Assembly: GCF_900111825.1 (NCBI RefSeq) | Contig: NZ_FOJM01000014.1 | Span: 1-64,000, forward strand | Reading direction: 5' to 3' | Length of the DNA stretch: 64,000 nucleotides | Origin: Pedobacter suwonensis | Lineage (GTDB): Bacteria; Bacteroidota; Bacteroidia; Sphingobacteriales; Sphingobacteriaceae | Shown here: piece by piece, positions 60,192 to 64,000 of the stretch | Layout of the letters: each line of letters starts with the position of its first letter | How positions within the stretch are numbered: the stretch's first letter is position 1 | Made by a program: the position numbers and the translations under genes | Notes under the pieces: model-generated | What the model was told of the DNA's origin: nothing | Database searches by the model: none | The model's input: only the letters and a program-made list of their open reading frames with translations

Positions 60192-61319
60192 TTAACGTGT
60201 ATTCGTTCGGGCTTTGCCCTTCCGCTGACGGTTACGACCATGGATAGCCTCGTCATCAACATCATCTTTAAGTTCAATCTCCCTTACAGCCTCTTCTATT
60301 AAGCCTCCACCCTCCAACTCGGAAAGAATATAATCAACCTCAATCCTGGGATCTGAAAAGGATATTCTATATTCGACAGGTTCAGATTGAATCTGATTAT
60401 TCGTAGACAGGCCATTCAGTATCTCCCTAATGGGCATTACTTCAGATCCTTTCATTACTGATCTGTTGGTATGATCAATTATGGTATATCCGTATGGATG
60501 CTTCGCATCTTTAGAATGAAACTCCAGCTCAATTCCAGATCTCTTGCGCATCATTTTTGAAAGGAGCTCCAATTTTGAGCTGAGATCATCCGTTTGCGAG
60601 ACTTCATAATTCCCCTGTATATCCACTGAAAGTACTTTTTTGAAAATAGCTTTTAATTGTTGTGCTCTTTTTTTATCAGTACAATACTGATCACAGTTAT
60701 TTTCAATATCTGCCAGCTTAAATTCACGGACGCTCTTCCCATAATTTAGTATCTGGAAAAGATCTTTTTCTATCCGGACTTCAAACCCCACTTTTTCAAG
60801 TAATGTCCTCATCTGGGCAACGGTAGAATGTCGGTAGTGAAAAAAATTTTCTAAATTTTTAATATTGGACTTTTGTTTTTTGCAGACGGTGGATAGCGCT
60901 CGTACTGAACGGATTTTCTCAAACGCCGAGGAAATCTTTTTACCACACTTATCAATTCGGGTAGATACAATGTGAACATGATTATTCTCTGTATCATTGT
61001 GAAAAATGATGAGATATGGATTCTGTCCATAACCCATTTCCGCAAGCCACTTTCCTGCTGTATCCAAAAGTTCTTCTTTCGAAACCGTTTTGCCCTTAGC
61101 AGAGATTACCGCATGAAACTGGGGCTTACTCACCCTTTTGTTAACAGATGATACAGCTTTGAGATAGTTGATATAATCCTGTGAACCAATTTTGTCCAGC
61201 CCCATTAGGCTTCCGAAATTTCTGACCTTTAAAAGTTCCCCCTTTCCGGAACGCATCTTCTCATGGTTATATCTTACCCCGGCGAAAGTAGCAGAAGAGC
61301 CAAGTATCTTTACGATCAT
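60192..61319 (-). CDS. mobB: MobP-type relaxase (MobB)
   Basis: 375 residues. Relaxase core with the three metal histidines: QFHAVIS (H69) and the HxH in NHVHIVSTRID (H114, H116); a candidate nucleophile is Tyr17 in GVRYNHEKM, a pattern common to Bacteroidetes MobB/BfmB-type relaxases. The C-terminal part (about 180-375) is charged, with a long tail (NRQRKGKARTNT). It nicks element B at its oriT and is delivered by the coupling protein at 46.4-48.4 kb. It follows mobC after an unusually long 247-nt gap. Confidence 0.9.
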   Translation of the reverse strand: MIVKILGSSATFAGVRYNHEKMRSGKGELLKVRNFGSLMGLDKIGSQDYINYLKAVSSVNKRVSKPQFHAVISAKGKTVSKEELLDTAGKWLAEMGYGQNPYLIIFHNDTENNHVHIVSTRIDKCGKKISSAFEKIRSVRALSTVCKKQKSNIKNLENFFHYRHSTVAQMRTLLEKVGFEVRIEKDLFQILNYGKSVREFKLADIENNCDQYCTDKKRAQQLKAIFKKVLSVDIQGNYEVSQTDDLSSKLELLSKMMRKRSGIELEFHSKDAKHPYGYTIIDHTNRSVMKGSEVMPIREILNGLSTNNQIQSEPVEYRISFSDPRIEVDYILSELEGGGLIEEAVREIELKDDVDDEAIHGRNRQRKGKARTNTR

Positions 61320-61566
61320 AAAATTTAGGAACTAGGTAACCTGCTCACCAGATCACAGAATTACTACAAATCACTGTAACTGGCATCATAGTTATGCCGT
61401 TCTGGTTGAAACCTGTTAGCAGTATCGCAAGCTTTTGAGCTACAGTCATAACCAGAGATCAAAGTATGCGACGAAATAGCTATACAGCTACTGTTGAACT
61501 TGCTAACAGCATAACTAGGTAATAGGCTAACGAGTTATAGAAGTAGTCCGGTAACTTTACATCAGT
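61320..61566. other. Repeat-bearing gap between mobC and mobB
   Basis: A 247-nt non-coding gap in an otherwise tight operon. Present are direct repeats AACTAGGTAA (61330-61339, 61513-61522), inverted repeats CTGTTAGCA / TGCTAACAG (61413-61421, 61501-61509), and a small hairpin GGCAT/ATGCC (about 61382-61397). It could be an oriT, a relaxase-binding region or a processing site of the mRNA. Confidence 0.5.
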
Positions 61567-62028
61567 TTAGCTCCCCATCAACTTTAATATTTTTTTTATT
61601 TCCAGGTTAAGATTTTTTAAAAGAAGAGAATGCTTATCAAGTTCTTTACTATACCGTGTAAAAATTACCGGGGAGAGCACCCGCTGCTTGTTTAATATAT
61701 TTGCATACTTGGCAAGCTGATTAATATTATTTCCGGTTCTGGAAAGTTCAAGTCCTATCTGATCAATGCTGGCTAAAACTGAACGCCCGTCAAAAATTAG
61801 GGCTACGTTAACTTCAAGCACTCGTTTTCTGATTATATCAGTCCTCTTTAGCCCAAGAAGTTTTTCAAGGGATAAAATGAAGATAAATTCTTCCTCCGAA
61901 AACCGCACGCTCAACCTTTTGTTTCTCTTACCGTCTTTGAGAAAAGGCCGACCAACCTGTTTGTTCTTTCTTTCCATCCTGATATCATCTAAAAGAGAAA
62001 ATGAGTTGCGAGTTTTCTCAGCCCCCAA
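61567..62028 (-). CDS. mobC: Relaxosome accessory protein (MobC/MobA-like)
   Basis: 153 residues. A basic N-terminus (RKNKQVGRPFLKDGKRNKRL) with a ribbon-helix-helix-like section (LSVRFSEEEFIFILSLEKLL) and the MobC motif ELSRTGNNINQLAKYANI (about 112-129), which is the family signature. It binds oriT and helps the relaxase nick. First gene of the element-B transfer operon, and its start codon lies 15 nt from a large palindrome that is a good candidate for its binding site. Confidence 0.88.
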   Translation of the reverse strand: MGAEKTRNSFSLLDDIRMERKNKQVGRPFLKDGKRNKRLSVRFSEEEFIFILSLEKLLGLKRTDIIRKRVLEVNVALIFDGRSVLASIDQIGLELSRTGNNINQLAKYANILNKQRVLSPVIFTRYSKELDKHSLLLKNLNLEIKKILKLMGS

Positions 62029-62043
62029 TAGCTCCGCTATGGG

Positions 62044-62103
62044 GCAAGATTCTTTTTGTGGGAATAATCCACAGGATTATTGTCAGACAAAAAGACATCT
62101 TGC
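62044..62103. promoter_or_regulatory. Nested 60-bp palindrome: oriT or operator candidate
   Basis: GCAAGAT (62044-62050) and CTTTTTGT (62052-62059) pair with ACAAAAAG (62087-62094) and ATCTTGC (62097-62103). Inside them AATAATCC (62063-62070) pairs with GGATTATT (62074-62081) around ACA. The structure lies directly upstream of the mobC start. Position and form fit an oriT with MobC/MobB sites, or an autoregulatory operator or attenuator of the transfer operon. Confidence 0.65.
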
Positions 62104-62319
62104 GGGTATAAAAAAACTAAGATTTTAATGGCAAACCAAACCAGCAGTATTAGGTGATCACTAAGATGGCGCACAACTTTAGCTGATCTGATTTGACATC
62201 ATCATTTCCTAGATTGATAGGTCTTACTTTAACATAAATCCGTATTGCATGAATTTGAAGCCCAAACATACTTGAGGCGTCCAAATTCCGGGACCAGCGA
62301 ATGATTCTTAAAATCAAGA

Positions 62320-62346
62320 CACAAAAAAAGGGGCCAGATGGCCCCT
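62320..62346 (-). terminator. Intrinsic terminator in the transfer leader (minus strand)
   Basis: On the minus strand AGGGGCC / GGCCCCT (7-bp GC-rich stem, 4-nt loop ATCT) followed by TTTTTTGT. It stops transcription coming from the 62.7-kb promoter about 290 nt before mobC. Confidence 0.8.
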
Positions 62347-62709
62347 CCTACCTAAACTAAAAACTAAAACAAAAAACAAAGTTTTTAAAAACGGTATACC
62401 GGGATTACTCACGTAAGTCCATACGGACCTGGCCGTCGCCTGCCTCTGCGCTTTCGTATTATTGATACAATCTCAACTTCGCAAGAATTTTCCGTTCCTC
62501 ACGGAAAAATGCTTCATCCCACAATTTCAAAGAACCGATGCTATGCACCTATCTATCTGCCAACGGCAGATAGAACTAATATCGAAAGCAGCTATAAAAA
62601 CAGCTTCCATAAAAGCAATGCTCAACTTGATCGATTCTGACGAATCTCACTAAGCAGGGCATTTGCTCTCTAGTTATTTCGTTAGTGGCAAAACGGGTTA
62701 TTCCGTTTC
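62320..62709 (-). ncRNA. Candidate ~390-nt leader or regulatory RNA
   Basis: Bounded by a TACGTTTG box (62716-62723, minus strand) and the intrinsic terminator, with three further hairpins and no good reading frame. It could be an independent small RNA, comparable in place and purpose to RteR of CTnDOT-type elements, or an attenuated leader of the mob/tra operon. Only promoter-like and terminator-like signals support it. Confidence 0.45.
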
Positions 62710-62715
62710 ATTGAC

Positions 62716-62723
62716 CAAACGTA
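62716..62723 (-). promoter_or_regulatory. Possible -7 box facing the transfer operon
   Basis: TACGTTTG on the minus strand fits TAnnTTTG. No -33 TTG is seen at the right distance, so an activator may be needed; the phased repeats begin ~28 bp upstream of it. Confidence 0.4.
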
Positions 62724-62750
62724 TCCAGTAATTTAGAGTGATAAAATTTT

Positions 62751-62800
62751 TGACCTGAATTGGCCTAAATTGGCCGCTAAATGAACCTAAAGTGACCTAA
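62751..62800. repeat. Five phased repeats, TGACCTAAA-like, 10-11 bp apart
   Basis: TGACCTGAAT, TGGCCTAAAT, TGGCCGCTAA, TGAACCTAA and TGACCTAA start at 62751, 62761, 62771, 62782 and 62793. Spacing of 10, 10, 11 and 11 bp puts every copy on the same face of the helix, as for cooperative binding of a regulator or for replication/partition iterons. Confidence 0.6.
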
Positions 62801-63234
62801 AAGTTCTTTTTCCCCGTCGTGCCATAACCTGTAATTAACATTGTGGCCGAGGTAAACTGGGAATAGATCATCAAGAATTCGGTAAGTGGACCTTTTTAAA
62901 TCGCAGTGCTAAGTGCATAAATTGATTGATATCATAAGCTTATAAATTTTTCAAACCTTAGCCACAGCTAATAAAATTAGCTCTTTAGAATGTCAGATAT
63001 ATTCATTTTGATCCGCTATTCACGGATGCCAAGGATCTATTCAAACTGATTATTCTGGAAGAATTAGGCTAATAAAAACCATGGATGGAAAGTGAAAAAG
63101 ACAAAGCTTGATGCTAACAAACGCGCGCATTTGATCTATATTTTTTTTATATTGCATCTGAAGGTTACTATATAACAATATGGCTTTTCTACTTTAATAC
63201 GAAGGGAAAATTATTTAATCTATAATTAAATGTT

Positions 63235-63678
63235 ATGGGTACATTCAGACTACGTTTTGAAAAAGGAAGGGATGATTGGGAATACGGCTATATCACCCTT
63301 AAGATTCTGCAAAACACCAATATTATTTCCGGATCTAAACAAGGTGTGGTAGTTGTTACCACCTATGAAATTCTAGATAAGCAGGATGAACTTAACGAAC
63401 AGCTTTATAACGGTGAGGCAACCTTAAATTATAGACAGACCCTTTATTTTATCCAGGCGACCGATCATATCTCAAAAATACTCGTTTCAATGGGTGAACC
63501 TTTATACTCAAACCTTTTTTCCATCGTGAATGGATTCACTGATCGCTTTAAAAACTTACAGGAATTTGAAACATATTACCTTGACTATTCTACCGGCCTG
63601 TTGGCTTTGGTAAAAAGAGAATTTGATAAAGAGCCAGAACTCAAGGGCGCACTGGAAAAATTGCTTAACGACGAATAA
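63235..63678 (+). CDS. Hypothetical protein, 147 aa
   Basis: A soluble protein, MGTFRLRFEKGRDDWEYGYI then TLKILQNTNIISGSKQGVVV and a helical second half (FKNLQEFETYYLDYSTGLLA) ending in an acidic tail. No domain recognised. It is divergent from the transfer operon across the 1.2-kb control region and the only gene in this orientation in element B within the window. A regulator role is suggested only by its place. Confidence 0.6.
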   Translation: MGTFRLRFEKGRDDWEYGYITLKILQNTNIISGSKQGVVVVTTYEILDKQDELNEQLYNGEATLNYRQTLYFIQATDHISKILVSMGEPLYSNLFSIVNGFTDRFKNLQEFETYYLDYSTGLLALVKREFDKEPELKGALEKLLNDE

Positions 63679-63745
63679 TCTAGGATTACCACCTAGCTAG
63701 ATCTCGCCTCAAACTTAAGAACTTTCTCAACTGATACGTAGTTAC

Positions 63746-63991
63746 TTATACCCGCCCCCTCCTTTTACTTTCCAGGAATTCCTCTTGCAGTTCACTTTTG
63801 TAGAATCTATCTCCACCGGGAAGCTTGCTGGGTTTTAAAATTCCTTTCCTGACCTTTCTCTTGTAAGTACTATCACTTATCCCAAGATACTCCATCACTT
63901 CAAGCCGCGTTAGCATTTGATCCTCGGGCAGTGTTAGGTTGCCATAGGACTTGGAATATATAAGTTGCATAATTTCATAAATTTTCAGCAA
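63746..63991 (-). CDS. Helix-turn-helix (excisionase/MerR-like) protein
   Basis: 81 residues. Winged-HTH of the HTH_17 type: QMLTRLEVMEYLGISDSTYK for the two helices and SKLPGGDRFYKSELQEEFLE for the wing and last helix; tail KRRGRV. The start may be residue 8 (MQLIYSKS). Likely a regulator or excisionase of element B. It is close to the window edge and convergent with the 147-residue gene; the upstream region is not visible. Confidence 0.75.
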   Translation of the reverse strand: MLKIYEIMQLIYSKSYGNLTLPEDQMLTRLEVMEYLGISDSTYKRKVRKGILKPSKLPGGDRFYKSELQEEFLESKRRGRV

Positions 63992-64000
63992 GACGTCAAG

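Larger units (their letters stand above)
62029..63234. other. 1.2-kb control region upstream of the transfer operon
   Basis: No protein gene supported. In order away from mobC: the 60-bp nested palindrome (62044-62103), a minus-strand terminator (62320-62346), hairpins GTCC/GGAC (62417-62428), TTTTCCGT/ACGGAAAA (62484-62504) and CTATCTGCC/GGCAGATAG (62553-62573), a -7-like box (62716-62723), and a phased repeat array (62751-62800). The remaining ~430 bp up to 63234 are AT-rich without clear signals. Confidence 0.6.
42202..64000. mobile_element. Element B: integrative conjugative element (right end outside window)
   Basis: Starts at the tRNA-like junction with a large serine recombinase and continues with a full set of Bacteroidetes conjugation genes (mobC, mobB, parA, traE-F-G-J-K-M-N, coupling protein, M23 peptidase) to at least 62 kb. 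Regulatory DNA and two small genes follow up to the window end, so the right attachment site lies beyond it. It is a different type from element A: MobP relaxase, own mating pore, serine instead of tyrosine recombinase. Confidence 0.8.

Overview
The window looks like a piece of a Bacteroidota (Sphingobacteriales) chromosome, most likely Pedobacter or a close relative. The basis is gene content (SusC/FecA-style TonB receptor, a very long TamB, fused RibBA, START-like protein, Bacteroidetes-type TraG/J/K/M/N), AT-rich spacers with MKK-type secreted proteins, promoters of the TAnnTTTG type, and almost no Shine-Dalgarno sites.

Region 1 (1-14.3 kb) is core chromosome: the tail of an IS3-family transposase, a TonB-dependent receptor, a small membrane protein, tsaD, a divergent 4.4-kb tamB-like gene, ribBA, an LptF/LptG-type permease, a START-like protein and a tRNA-Met(CAT). 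The spacers are rich in repeats: a ~15-bp CCAATGACCAATAA-type array on both sides in opposite orientation, a ~500-bp unit with ~30-bp inverted ends, a dispersed palindromic repeat, and a striking 13 x 11-bp tandem array just before the tRNA.

Region 2 (element A, about 14.24-42.22 kb) is a ~28-kb integrated element between two 23-bp copies of the tRNA anticodon-arm sequence, with a tyrosine integrase at its right end and TATTGTTAACG motifs close to both ends. It carries a MobF (TrwC-like) relaxase with its own coupling ATPase but no mating-pore genes, a replication/stability block (toprim primase, RadC-like, DUF2958, a broken ArdC), an Abi-alpha family gene among orphans, a second tyrosine recombinase that has lost a catalytic arginine, and a cargo of secreted or surface proteins of unknown function, including a lipoprotein/beta-barrel pair and a possible -1 frameshift fusion at an A9 run.

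Region 3 (element B, about 42.2 kb to beyond 64 kb) is a second element joined head-on to A. A large serine recombinase reads leftwards so that its last codons are antisense to a tRNA-Met 3' half. To its right is a nearly complete Bacteroidetes conjugation module, all on the minus strand and tightly packed: mobC-mobB-parA/traA-DUF3408-membrane protein-two pilin-like proteins-traF-traG-three tandem paralogous secreted proteins-an unnamed secreted protein-traJ-traK-traL-traM-traN-coupling protein-M23 peptidase-DUF4099 protein. Upstream of mobC is a 60-bp nested palindrome (oriT or operator candidate), then an intrinsic terminator, a promoter-like box and a helically phased repeat array, which together look like a regulated leader.

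Working model (inference): A and B sit in tandem in one tRNA gene. B supplies a full type IV secretion system with a MobP relaxase. A brings a different relaxase and coupling protein and may use B's, or another element's, mating pore. No antibiotic-resistance gene, rRNA or CRISPR array is visible.
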